Shown: positions 57,492 to 64,000 of the stretch, piece by piece
Layout of the letters: each line of letters starts with the position of its first letter
Numbering within the stretch: the first letter of the stretch is position 1
Assembly (NCBI RefSeq): GCF_003971235.1
Contig: NZ_CP034661.1
Span: forward strand, 3,100,001-3,164,000
From: Chryseobacterium aureum
GTDB lineage: Bacteria > Bacteroidota > Bacteroidia > Flavobacteriales > Weeksellaceae
Length of the DNA stretch: 64,000 nucleotides
Direction of reading: 5' to 3'
Notes under the pieces: model-generated
The model's input: the letters and a program-made list of their open reading frames with translations, nothing else
The model's database searches: none
Told to the model about the DNA's origin: nothing
Translations under genes and position numbers: made by a program

Positions 57492-57656
57492 ATGATCCAA
57501 ATTATATTGATGCTATTAGGCTTAGCATTCCCAAACGATACTACCAATACGGCAAATGACAATAATCCTACAACAGTAACGACACAGTCCGCAGAAAGCG
57601 GAGTTGGCGGTGATACAGGAGGAGAAACAGGAACCACACTTCCACCTAAAAAATAA
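57492..57656 (+). CDS. Small secreted or membrane-associated peptide upstream of the histidine kinase
   Basis: A 54-codon ORF starts MIQIILMLLGLAFP, a hydrophobic signal-like segment. The rest is rich in Thr, Asn and Gly (NDTTNTANDNNPTTVTT, then GVGGDTGGETGTT) and ends LPPKK. AAGGA lies just before the ATG. It is followed 7 nt later by a strong terminator and 47 nt later by the kinase start. Position suggests a role with the kinase (ligand or accessory), which is only inference. No family recognised. Confidence 0.5.
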   Translation: MIQIILMLLGLAFPNDTTNTANDNNPTTVTTQSAESGVGGDTGGETGTTLPPKK

Positions 57657-57663
57657 AAGTTTT

Positions 57664-57691
57664 AACCACTCATTTAGAGTGGTTTTTTTTT
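57664..57691 (+). terminator. Intrinsic terminator between the peptide gene and the histidine kinase gene
   Basis: AACCACT/AGTGGTT form a stem with a 7-nt loop, followed by a run of eight T. Only 11 nt separate it from the kinase ATG. Confidence 0.85.
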
Positions 57692-57702
57692 ACTTTAGTA
57701 AA

Positions 57703-59349
57703 ATGATACGAAATTTATTATTTTTCATTTTTCCTTTCTTTCTTATTGCTTCATGTAAGGAAAGCCCTCAAGCGTATACCAATATAAAAAAAGCAGATAG
57801 GTTATATAGTGAAGGCGTTAATCTTCTTGAAAAAAATGACGTTGATGCCTATTTAAAACTTCAGGAAGCCATTAGCTATTACAGCAAAGAAAATGATTTT
57901 TCTAATATTTCTAAAAGCTTGATTGTACAGGCAAACGCTCAAAAAAACAGAGGTGATTTTTTAGGTGCAGAATCAACATTAGTAGAAGCCCTGAAAATGA
58001 TGAAAGAAAATGATGAAAGCCTTTACGCATTATATGATACGATGGGTAATCTGAAATTAAACCAAAATCAATATTCTCAAGCAATTGAATGGTATGATAA
58101 AGCTCTTTCTGTTAAAATTGAAGATGGAGAAAAAAGACTAAGCATATTAAATAATAAATCTGTAGCAGAATGTAAATTAGGAAAATATAAACATGCTTTG
58201 AATATTTTAAAAAAACTTGATTTATCAAACCTTTCAAATATAAATTTGAAAAATAGAATCAAAGACAATATTGAGTACACAAAATGGCTTGACAATAATA
58301 ATCCAGAGGCTCAAACAAATATAGAAAATATACTAAAACTTAAATTAGAAAATAATGATTTTTGGGGAGCTAATTCAAGCTATTCTCATTTGGCAGAAAT
58401 TAATAAGAAATCAAATCCAGATAAATCGCTTTACTATGCAAAAAAAATGCTTCAGATTGCTGAATTAAACAAAAGTCCTGAAGACAGACTGGAAGCTATT
58501 GAAAAGATAATTTACGTTGATCAACCATCTAATACAAATAATCATTTTCAAATATATAAAAGTCTAGCCGACAGCATACAGGCCAGTCGTAATGATTATA
58601 CCAATAAATTTGCTTTTATAAAATATGAAAATACAAAAGTAAAGGCAGAAAAGGCAGAAAAAGAAGTTCAATTATTATGGCAGTATTTCCTATCAGGATT
58701 ACTTGTGGCCCTGCTAATTATTATTATCATTTTATATAAGAAAAGACAGAAAAAACTTCAACAGGAAAAAGAAATTGAAATAAAGAACACTGAGCTAAAA
58801 ATATCCAAAAAAGTTCACGATGTTGTAGCCAATGGTATCTATCAGGTAATGACTAAAATAGAAAATCAGGAAAATTTTGATAAGGAGAAAGCACTGGACG
58901 AGCTTGAGTTTGTGTACGAAAAATCAAGAGATATTTCCTATGAAAAACCGGAAACAAAAGGTGTTGCAGAATTTGATGAAAGAATATCCGGTCTCATTGG
59001 TTCCTTCAAAAATGATGAAATAAATACCTTTCTTGCCGGAAATGAAAAAAATATATGGAGCGGCATCCATGAATCTGCTAAAGATAATATCTACCAGATA
59101 ATCCGCGAGCTGCTGGTTAATATGAAGAAACACAGCTCTGCAACGCTTGTCGCCTTTAAATTTGAAAGAAATAATAATATTGTAAAAATTCAATACACAG
59201 ACAATGGAATTGGCGTTCCCAGAAACTTTTCGTACAAAAATGGATTGAGAAATACGGTTTCCCGTATTGAAACCATCTCAGGAGAAATTATTTTTGACAA
59301 CACAATAGAAAAAGGGCTAAAGATTTATATCTCATTCCCTGCATCGTAA
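57703..59349 (+). CDS. TPR-containing lipoprotein sensor histidine kinase
   Basis: The protein has about 548 residues. A lipoprotein-type signal (IASCKES, Cys18) is followed by TPR-like helical repeats (about 30-290, e.g. NQNQYSQAIEWYDKALSV), a TM helix (FLSGLLVALLIIIIILY, about 330-347), a dimerisation region with KKVHDVVANGIYQVM (phospho-acceptor His372), and an HATPase_c domain with RELLVNMKKHSS (Asn473), DNGIGVP (Asp500) and a final GLKIYISFP. It belongs to the LytS/NarX-like (HPK7-type) kinases that pair with LuxR-type regulators. I start at 57703 because that ATG begins the signal peptide. The partner regulator follows after 12 bp. Confidence 0.9.
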   Translation: MIRNLLFFIFPFFLIASCKESPQAYTNIKKADRLYSEGVNLLEKNDVDAYLKLQEAISYYSKENDFSNISKSLIVQANAQKNRGDFLGAESTLVEALKMMKENDESLYALYDTMGNLKLNQNQYSQAIEWYDKALSVKIEDGEKRLSILNNKSVAECKLGKYKHALNILKKLDLSNLSNINLKNRIKDNIEYTKWLDNNNPEAQTNIENILKLKLENNDFWGANSSYSHLAEINKKSNPDKSLYYAKKMLQIAELNKSPEDRLEAIEKIIYVDQPSNTNNHFQIYKSLADSIQASRNDYTNKFAFIKYENTKVKAEKAEKEVQLLWQYFLSGLLVALLIIIIILYKKRQKKLQQEKEIEIKNTELKISKKVHDVVANGIYQVMTKIENQENFDKEKALDELEFVYEKSRDISYEKPETKGVAEFDERISGLIGSFKNDEINTFLAGNEKNIWSGIHESAKDNIYQIIRELLVNMKKHSSATLVAFKFERNNNIVKIQYTDNGIGVPRNFSYKNGLRNTVSRIETISGEIIFDNTIEKGLKIYISFPAS

Positions 59350-59361
59350 AACCCCAAAAAA

Positions 59362-60027
59362 ATGTTCAAAAAAATTTTAATAGCTGAAGACCACGAAAGT
59401 ATCAGTATTTCAGTACAGAAAACACTTAATGACCTTGCTATTTCCAATATGGATCATGTTTATTACTGCGATGATGCATTAGCTAAAGTACAAAAGTCTA
59501 TTCGTGAAAATGATCTTTATGATTTGTTAATTACGGATCTTTCCTTTGAAGAAGACCATAATATACAAAATATTAAGGACGGAAAAGAACTGATAAAAAC
59601 CATTAAAGAGCTACAGCCTTCATTGAAAATAATTGTCTTTTCGGCAGAGCACAGATCCGGAGTAATAGACAGCCTTTTTAACGAATACGGAATTAATGGT
59701 TTTGTGCGTAAAGCCCGCAATGATTCCAAAGAACTGAAAAAAGCCATAGCTTCCATTTATGTAAATGAGAATTATCTTTCTCTTGATCTTCAGCAGGAAG
59801 TAAAGCAGCTCAATAATTATGAGTTTTCCAATTATGATATCACCCTGGTATCTCTTTTATCCCAGGGCGTTTTACAGAAAAACATCCCGGTTTATCTACA
59901 GAATAATGACATTAAGCCTAACAGCTTAAGCAGTGTAGAAAAGAAGCTGAACAGTATAAAAGAAAATCTCCAGATAACAAATAATGAACAGCTTGTTTCT
60001 TTTTGTAAAGATTTAGGGATTATTTAA
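59362..60027 (+). CDS. Response regulator with divergent LuxR-like C-terminal domain
   Basis: The 221-residue protein has a receiver domain (KKILIAEDHESISISVQ, acidic E9/D10; LLITDLSFEED with phospho-acceptor Asp59; IIVFSAEH; GFVRKARN with the conserved Lys) and a C-terminal 75 residues (YDITLVSLLSQGVLQKNIPVY...SSVEKKLNSIKENL) that read like a helix-turn-helix of the LuxR/NarL type, though diverged. It is co-transcribed with the kinase (12-bp gap). It is the obvious candidate to bind the palindromes TTACGG-N4-CCGTAA at 57158, 60079 and 60758. Confidence 0.88.
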   Translation: MFKKILIAEDHESISISVQKTLNDLAISNMDHVYYCDDALAKVQKSIRENDLYDLLITDLSFEEDHNIQNIKDGKELIKTIKELQPSLKIIVFSAEHRSGVIDSLFNEYGINGFVRKARNDSKELKKAIASIYVNENYLSLDLQQEVKQLNNYEFSNYDITLVSLLSQGVLQKNIPVYLQNNDIKPNSLSSVEKKLNSIKENLQITNNEQLVSFCKDLGII

Positions 60028-60078
60028 ATCTTTTCACAGCAACTTATACAAACTTTTCATTGTTTTCGAATTTTTCGC

Positions 60079-60123
60079 TTACGGTTTTCCGTAAGGATAT
60101 CGTTTTAATACATCCTATTTTTG
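60079..60123 (+). promoter_or_regulatory. Palindromic operator (site 2) and -7 box of the KTSC-like gene
   Basis: TTACGG (60079-60084), TTTT, CCGTAA (60089-60094), then 21 bp and TATTTTTG (60116-60123). No TTG is found at the -33 position. The operator centre is expected near -42, as for activators that contact RNA polymerase. Confidence 0.75.
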
Positions 60124-60149
60124 AAATAAAACATTTAAGCATTTCAAAT

Positions 60150-60377
60150 ATGGAAAAATACGGAAATCATAACGGAGATTCCAGTGTCTCTGCCTATACA
60201 ATTGGTTCAGATTATATTTGGGTTGAATTTTCAACAGGCAGTATTTATGAATACAATTATTCAGTTACCGGAAAAAACCGTATTGAAAACATGAAAAGAT
60301 TAGCAAGATCCGGAAGCGGATTAAATGGATATATAAATCGTTATATAAAATTCAACTATTCAAGACAGATTAAATAA
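60150..60377 (+). CDS. KTSC-domain-like small protein
   Basis: The 75-residue protein MEKYGNHNGDSSVSAYTIGS has VEFSTGSIYEYNY and a GLNGYINRYIKFNYSRQ end, resembling the KTSC domain (vF.sG.vYeY ... s.G.y.n..Ir..y). The function of KTSC domains is unclear; some are linked to nucleic acid or phage-associated proteins. The ATG at 60150 is fixed by the -7 box at 60116-60123; the frame open from 60060 is upstream of the promoter. It is followed by the secreted protein gene 42 bp later, without a terminator. Confidence 0.72.
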   Translation: MEKYGNHNGDSSVSAYTIGSDYIWVEFSTGSIYEYNYSVTGKNRIENMKRLARSGSGLNGYINRYIKFNYSRQIK

Positions 60378-60419
60378 TAGGAACCATACAATTAATCAGC
60401 ACCTCAAAAACAAATAACC

Positions 60420-60722
60420 ATGAAAAAACTACTTTTTACCGGACTTTTAGGTTTAGGCCTATTCTTCCCTTATACCCTTTCCGCTTCACATTCAACAGGC
60501 ATCTCTGCCAAAGAATTTTCTGGTAAAAAACCCGGAAAAAATAAAACAGCTAAAAAAAGCAGATCAAAAAGAACCTCTTATTCAGGATCATCCGCTTCAG
60601 GTAAAGGCTGCTCCTATAACGGGCATCAATTATATGTAGGATCCAGAGGAGGATGTTACTATTATTCGGGAAGCAGCAAGCAATATGTAGACAGATCGTA
60701 CTGTGCCAGCTGTAATGAGTAG
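60420..60722 (+). CDS. Secreted small basic protein with PBCV-basic-adaptor-like C-terminus
   Basis: The 100-residue protein has a signal peptide (MKKLLFTGLLGLGLFFPYTL, cleaved after SAS), a very basic linker (GKKPGKNKTAKKSRSKRTS), and a C-terminal module with four cysteines: CSYNGHQLYVGSRGGCYYY ... YVDRSYCASC. The LYVGSRGGxYYxSGSxKxYV pattern resembles the PBCV-specific basic adaptor domain (PF08789) found beside basic repeats. It is probably a periplasmic or extracellular protein binding an acidic partner. It shares the transcript of the KTSC-like gene. Confidence 0.65.
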   Translation: MKKLLFTGLLGLGLFFPYTLSASHSTGISAKEFSGKKPGKNKTAKKSRSKRTSYSGSSASGKGCSYNGHQLYVGSRGGCYYYSGSSKQYVDRSYCASCNE

Positions 60723-60757
60723 ATAAATGGGTGAAAATTTTGAAATTATTGAGTCAA

Positions 60758-60802
60758 TTACGGATTCCCGTAAGGTGATCCTTTTTAATAGTTGTATTTT
60801 TG
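60758..60802 (+). promoter_or_regulatory. Palindromic operator (site 3) and -7 box of a short transcript
   Basis: TTACGG (60758-60763), ATTC, CCGTAA (60768-60773), then 21 bp and TATTTTTG (60795-60802): the same architecture as site 2. No start codon with an ORF follows before the terminator at 60857-60889. Confidence 0.7.
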
Positions 60803-60806
60803 AAAA

Positions 60807-60890
60807 GAAATAAAGAACACTAACAACAACCCAATATAATTTTATACAACAGTTCGAAAAGAGGGATCTCCATGGAGATCCCTCTTTTTA
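60807..60890 (+). ncRNA. Candidate small RNA (about 84 nt) ending in a strong terminator
   Basis: The region between the site 3 promoter and the terminator hairpin has no ORF: it is A-rich (ACACTAACAACAACCC) and leads to a 15-bp stem (60857-60871 with 60874-60888) followed by TTTT. The promoter class would make it a target of the adjacent response regulator. Alternatives are a spurious promoter, or a hairpin used only by the converging acetyltransferase gene. Ends are estimated from the promoter and the hairpin. Confidence 0.5.
60857..60889. terminator. Bidirectional terminator (sRNA candidate and elaA-like gene)
   Basis: AAAAGAGGGATCTCC pairs perfectly with GGAGATCCCTCTTTT around a 2-4-nt loop, with T-runs on both strands. 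It overlaps the 3' end of the acetyltransferase gene. Confidence 0.85.
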
Positions 60891-61337
60891 TTTTCTTATC
60901 ATTTCCGTATGCGGAATATCATCTTCAAGATATTTTTTACCCGTATCTATAAATCCGAATCCCCCGTAAAATCTTAACAGATAATCCTGTGCTGATATCT
61001 TGATTTCAGAGGTATGAAAACGATTTTCTATAGTTTCTACCGCATACTGTATCAGCTGTTTTCCCAGACTTTTTCCTCTGGCCTGCTCGGTAGTAAGAAC
61101 CCTTCCGAAAGACGTTTCATCATACTTTATTCCTTTATCAAATACACGGCAGTAGGCCAGCACCTGCCCGTCTTCTTCCGCCCAGATATGAATTCCTTTC
61201 TGGTCATAATTATCCAGATCAGGATAAGGACAGTTCTGCTCAATAACGAAAACATCAATACGCGCCTTCAGCACGGCATACAATTCAGGAACAGTGAACT
61301 CATCAAACGTTTTAATTTTCCAGACAATATTACTCAT
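60888..61337 (-). CDS. GNAT family N-acetyltransferase (ElaA-like)
   Basis: The 149-residue protein contains LYAVLKARIDVFVIEQNCPYPDLD, the signature of ElaA-type acetyltransferases, then FGRVLTTEQARGKSLGKQLI (acetyl-CoA binding R/Q-x-x-G-x-G/A loop variant) and FYGGFGFIDTGKKYLEDDIPH. The substrate is unknown. It overlaps engB by 8 nt on the same strand, so it is translated from the engB transcript. Confidence 0.88.
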   Translation of the reverse strand: MSNIVWKIKTFDEFTVPELYAVLKARIDVFVIEQNCPYPDLDNYDQKGIHIWAEEDGQVLAYCRVFDKGIKYDETSFGRVLTTEQARGKSLGKQLIQYAVETIENRFHTSEIKISAQDYLLRFYGGFGFIDTGKKYLEDDIPHTEMIRK

Positions 61338-61953
61338 CGAAACTGATATTATTATGCGTTAAAAAATCATTGGTTTTTTGGATAAAGTTAAGAATCTGAT
61401 CTCCGCCCTCTTTTTTTTCTGCAGAAGTAATATACAGTTCAGGAAGATCTTCCCATGTTTTATGAAGCTCAGCTTTATAATCTTCTACATTCTTGATAAC
61501 CGCATTTGGCTTCATTTTATCTGCCTTTGTAAAGACAATTGAAAATGGTATTCCGCTTTCCCCGCACCACTGGATGAATTCCAGATCAATTTTCTGCGGA
61601 GTATGCCTTACATCTACCAAAACAAAAAGATTAACAAGGTTTCTTCTGTTCAGAATATAATTGGTAATCAGCTTTTCAAAGTCTTTTCGCTGTACCTTTG
61701 AAACTTTTGCATAGCCATATCCCGGTAAATCGGTCAGATACCAGTTCTCATTCACCAGAAAATGATTGATCAGCTGGGTTTTTCCCGGAGTCTGTGAAGT
61801 TTTAGCCAGATCTTTATGGTTCATCATTGCATTGATGAGTGATGATTTTCCCACGTTTGACCTTCCGATAAAAGCATATTCGGGAATATTTGGTTCCGGG
61901 CATTCCTGCCATTTTCCACTACTCTTTACAAATACTGCTGTCTTGATAATCAT
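61330..61953 (-). CDS. engB: Ribosome biogenesis GTPase EngB/YsxC
   Basis: The 207-residue protein has GTPase motifs G1 GRSNVGKSS, G3 DLPGYGYAKVS and G4 FTKADK, with the short N- and C-terminal arms of the YihA/EngB family (50S subunit assembly; usually essential). The ATG at 61953 (MIIKTAVFVKSSGKW) is family-like; an upstream ATG at 61983 lies inside a hairpin (61980-62002). Its 3' end overlaps the elaA-like gene by 8 nt. Confidence 0.94.
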   Translation of the reverse strand: MIIKTAVFVKSSGKWQECPEPNIPEYAFIGRSNVGKSSLINAMMNHKDLAKTSQTPGKTQLINHFLVNENWYLTDLPGYGYAKVSKVQRKDFEKLITNYILNRRNLVNLFVLVDVRHTPQKIDLEFIQWCGESGIPFSIVFTKADKMKPNAVIKNVEDYKAELHKTWEDLPELYITSAEKKEGGDQILNFIQKTNDFLTHNNISFDE

Positions 61954-61979
61954 TTTTGAATGTATTTTAGAAAAATAAA

Positions 61980-62002
61980 CCATTAAGAAAAGCTCTTAAT
62001 GG
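61980..62002 (-). terminator. Hairpin between the hydrolase gene and engB
   Basis: CCATTAAGA pairs with TCTTAATGG around AAAGC; on the minus strand it is followed by TTTATTTTT, consistent with termination of the hydrolase gene. Confidence 0.65.
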
Positions 62003-62015
62003 TCATTTATAGGTT

Positions 62016-62777
62016 TTAAACTTTATCTTTTATCCAGTTGTACAGGATTTCATTGAATTCATCCGGTTTTTCCATCATGGCAGCATGGCCACATTGATCA
62101 ATCCAGAATAAATCCGAATTAGGAATAAACTTGTGCATATCTTCTGCTACTTCCGGAGGCGTCACATTATCCTGTTTCCCCCAGATCAGACAGGTAGGTG
62201 TCACAATCTTCGGAAGGTCATGCAGCATATTGTGCTTGATGGCACTTCTGGCCAGCATTACCGTCTTGATTCCCTTCATTCTGTCGTTTACAACTGCAAA
62301 AACTTCATCTACAAGAGCTTCTGTAGCCACCTTTGGATCATAGAACACCTCTTCCGTCTTCTTTCTGATGTAAGAACGGTCATTCTTTCTCGGAAAGCTG
62401 TCCCCGAAAGTTCTTTCATACAGTCCGGAGCTCCCCGTAAGAACAAGATTCTTTACCAGATCCGGTCTTGCCAAAGTTAAGATAAGCCCCACGTGCCCTC
62501 CCATTGAGTTTCCTACAATAGAGACAGGCCCCTCAATATGACTTTCTATAAACTTGATAATATATTTTGCGATAGTGGTAAGATTCGTATTGAGTACCGG
62601 CAGATCATAGATCGGCAGCTGAGGAACATATACTTTGAAGCCCTTATCCGAAAAAAAATCTACCATTTTATCGAAATTACTCAAACCACCCATTAACCCG
62701 TGCAACAGCACTAATGGATGTCCTTCTCCCGCTTCTACATAGGAATATTTCTTTTCTTTTTTCGTACTAAATATCAT
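62016..62777 (-). CDS. Alpha/beta hydrolase
   Basis: The 253-residue protein starts MIFSTKKEKKYSYVEAGEGH, with the oxyanion region LLHGLMGGLSNF, nucleophile elbow VGNSMGGHVG (Ser), acid IWGKQDNVTPP (Asp) and DQCGHAAMMEKP (His). This is a complete catalytic triad of the general hydrolase family (esterase or similar). The start at 62777 is chosen because a -7 box on the minus strand (TATTTTTG, 62800-62807) lies after the frame's first ATG at 62822. Substrate unknown. It lies upstream of engB on the same strand. Confidence 0.85.
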   Translation of the reverse strand: MIFSTKKEKKYSYVEAGEGHPLVLLHGLMGGLSNFDKMVDFFSDKGFKVYVPQLPIYDLPVLNTNLTTIAKYIIKFIESHIEGPVSIVGNSMGGHVGLILTLARPDLVKNLVLTGSSGLYERTFGDSFPRKNDRSYIRKKTEEVFYDPKVATEALVDEVFAVVNDRMKGIKTVMLARSAIKHNMLHDLPKIVTPTCLIWGKQDNVTPPEVAEDMHKFIPNSDLFWIDQCGHAAMMEKPDEFNEILYNWIKDKV

Positions 62778-62799
62778 AAAATGCCTTAATAAAGCCCTG

Positions 62800-62807
62800 C
62801 AAAAATA
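62800..62807 (-). promoter_or_regulatory. -7 box of the hydrolase gene
   Basis: Minus-strand TATTTTTG followed by CA, 22 nt before the chosen ATG. Confidence 0.55.
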
Positions 62808-63000
62808 CAAATTAAACCTCAAAAAAATTTTGATTATCCTAATTTAAGATAAAAATAATATAATATTCCCCTTTTTAACCTTTTTTTTCAAAACCGCTTT
62901 ATTATGGACTCAATAGCACTTTTAACAAGTGTCTTCAGATCAGTAATTTACATGATCAAAATTCAATCTTTAATAAAACTTATTAACATTGAGTCAAAAA

Positions 63001-63043
63001 GTGGGAAAAAGTGGGAAATTTTGGAAATTATTATATAAATTTG
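63001..63043 (+). promoter_or_regulatory. MraZ-type operator repeats and -7 box of the dcw cluster
   Basis: Three direct repeats with an exact 10-bp period (GTGGGAAAAA, GTGGGAAATT, TTGGAAATTA; 63001-63030) match the TGGGN-N5 pattern bound by MraZ in other bacteria. The -7 box TAAATTTG follows at 63036-63043, so MraZ probably represses or modulates its own cluster. Confidence 0.75.
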
Positions 63044-63049
63044 TCCCAA

Positions 63050-63508
63050 ATGAAAAATTTCATTGGGACATATGAGTGTAAAATTGACGACAAAGGCCGC
63101 CTGAAAGTTCCTTCATCTTTAATCAAACAGATGGAAAACTTCGAAGACAAGGCATTTGTAGTCAAAAGATCTGTGTTCCAACCCTGTCTGGAAGTCTACC
63201 CTATGAATGCATGGGACAAACTGATGGGCAAAATTAATAAACTGAACAGATTCATAAAAAAGAATGCTGATTTCATACGAATGTTTACGGCAGGAGTAAA
63301 AACAGCAGAATTGGATAACGCAGGAAGATTACAGATCTCGAAAGACCTGACCGTTTTTGCAAATCTTCAGAAAGATATTGTGATTACCAGCGCAGGAGAA
63401 CTCTTCGAAATTTGGGACAAAGCGGCCTATGAAAAGGTAATTGCGACCAATGAAGCTGATTTTGCAAGCCTTGCCGAAGATGTGATGGGCTCTTTTGACG
63501 AAGAATAA
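63050..63508 (+). CDS. mraZ: Transcriptional regulator MraZ
   Basis: The 152-residue protein starts MKNFIGTYECKIDDKGRLKV, containing the first MraZ DxKGR motif, and the second half has LDNAGRLQISKDLTVFA, the matching second AbrB-like repeat. It is the first gene of the division and cell-wall cluster, binding its own promoter repeats (63001-63030). The ATG at 63050 lies 6 nt after the -7 box, so the mRNA may have almost no leader; the longer frame from 63011 overlaps the operator. Confidence 0.93.
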   Translation: MKNFIGTYECKIDDKGRLKVPSSLIKQMENFEDKAFVVKRSVFQPCLEVYPMNAWDKLMGKINKLNRFIKKNADFIRMFTAGVKTAELDNAGRLQISKDLTVFANLQKDIVITSAGELFEIWDKAAYEKVIATNEADFASLAEDVMGSFDEE

Positions 63509-63556
63509 TGACAGTAGGTTATTAATTGATTAGTATAAATAAAAACACAATTAAGC

Positions 63557-64000
63557 ATGTATCATAACCCCGTTTTGTTGAAGCAGAGTGTTGATGATTT
63601 GGTGACGAATCCTGACGGAATATATGTGGACTGCACCTTTGGAGGAGGAGGCCATTCAAGAGAAATCTTGAGCAGACTTTCCGACAAAGGGAGATTGTTC
63701 AGCTTTGATCAGGACCTGGATGCACTTAAAAATACAATTGATGATCCCAGGTTTACATTAGTCAATCAGAATTTCAGATTTCTGGAAAACTCATTACTGA
63801 TGTACGGAGTTTCTCAGGCAGATGGTGTTTTGGCTGATCTTGGTGTTTCTTCACACCAGTTTGATGAAGCAGACAGAGGCTTTTCCACAAGAAGCAATGC
63901 TCCGTTGGACATGAGGATGAATGTAATGCAGAACCTGGATGCTAAAAGGGTAATCAACGAATATGAAGAAAGTGAACTTGCTGATCTTTTCTACCATTAC
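63557..64000 (+). CDS. rsmH: 16S rRNA (cytosine-1402-N4)-methyltransferase RsmH (partial, runs off the right edge)
   Basis: From the ATG at 63557 the frame is open to the edge: MYHNPVLLKQSVDDLVTNPD, then DCTFGGGGHSREIL (SAM-binding motif), FDQDLDAL, and LGVSSHQFDEADRGFSTR...PLDMRM, all diagnostic of RsmH/MraW. It methylates C1402 in the decoding centre. About 148 codons are in the window, roughly half the usual 300. It follows mraZ by 48 bp in the usual order. Confidence 0.95.
   Translation, partial: MYHNPVLLKQSVDDLVTNPDGIYVDCTFGGGGHSREILSRLSDKGRLFSFDQDLDALKNTIDDPRFTLVNQNFRFLENSLLMYGVSQADGVLADLGVSSHQFDEADRGFSTRSNAPLDMRMNVMQNLDAKRVINEYEESELADLFYHY

Noticed and set aside
57446..57637. 63-codon minus-strand frame opposite the small peptide gene
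   Set aside because: The plus-strand ORF 57492-57656 has a signal-like start, an AAGGA and a terminator after it; the minus frame has none of these.

Overview
The window looks like a chromosomal segment of a Chryseobacterium-like flavobacterium (Bacteroidota, Weeksellaceae). The DNA is AT-rich, and many promoters carry the Bacteroidota -7 box TAnnTTTG. Family-typical genes include tryptophanase, TonB-dependent receptors, PepSY proteins, DUF5686, DUF2797 and DUF2795 proteins and a long L21. The 16S rRNA ends in a non-canonical anti-Shine-Dalgarno sequence. The genus is inferred from memory of such genomes, not from a search.

Layout. 1-1.4 kb: right end of an integrative element, with a tyrosine integrase cut by the window edge and a tRNA-Asn 3' fragment as attachment site. 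1.6-10.5 kb: housekeeping and envelope genes (DUF5686 barrel, a GG-leader peptide, L21/L27, a zincin lipoprotein, an acyltransferase, miaE, DUF502, tnaA). 10.8-15.7 kb: FAD monooxygenase plus PLP aminotransferase, then a TonB receptor. 15.8-21.7 kb: soluble sugar dehydrogenase, blaI/blaR1-like pair, uvrB, DUF3820. 21.7-28.7 kb: AI-2E transporter and two membrane proteins, pabB-pabC, menD, a 2-oxoglutarate oxygenase. 28.7-30.1 kb: bacteriocin-like small ORFs and repeat-rich noncoding DNA. 30.1-35.7 kb: a complete rRNA operon on the minus strand (16S, tRNA-Ile, tRNA-Ala, 23S, 5S) with three tandem promoters. 35.7-36.7 kb: more repeat-rich noncoding DNA. 36.7-46.8 kb: radical SAM protein, AsmA-like protein, DUF2797, epimerase, DUF2795, secA. 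47-53.8 kb: two alternating TonB receptor/PepSY pairs, probably for siderophore iron. 53.8-55.9 kb: ROK kinase, repeats, msrA. 56-60.9 kb: a signalling locus. 60.9-64 kb: elaA-type acetyltransferase, engB, hydrolase, and the start of the dcw cluster (mraZ, rsmH).

The most interesting region is 56.2-60.9 kb. A TPR-containing lipoprotein histidine kinase and a response regulator sit among three promoters. Each promoter carries a palindrome TTACGG-N4-CCGTAA placed exactly 21 bp upstream of the -7 octamer and has no obvious -33 TTG. The three promoters drive a membrane protein on the minus strand, a KTSC-like protein with a secreted basic Cys-containing protein, and a transcript of about 85 nt that has no ORF and ends at a strong terminator (a candidate small RNA). 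This looks like a self-contained regulon; that is an inference from promoter architecture.

Other notable points are the altered anti-SD together with apparently leaderless pabB, menD and near-leaderless mraZ, a decayed GG-leader ORF near an intact one, a ROK kinase without zinc cysteines, and MITE-like intergenic repeats around the rRNA operon.
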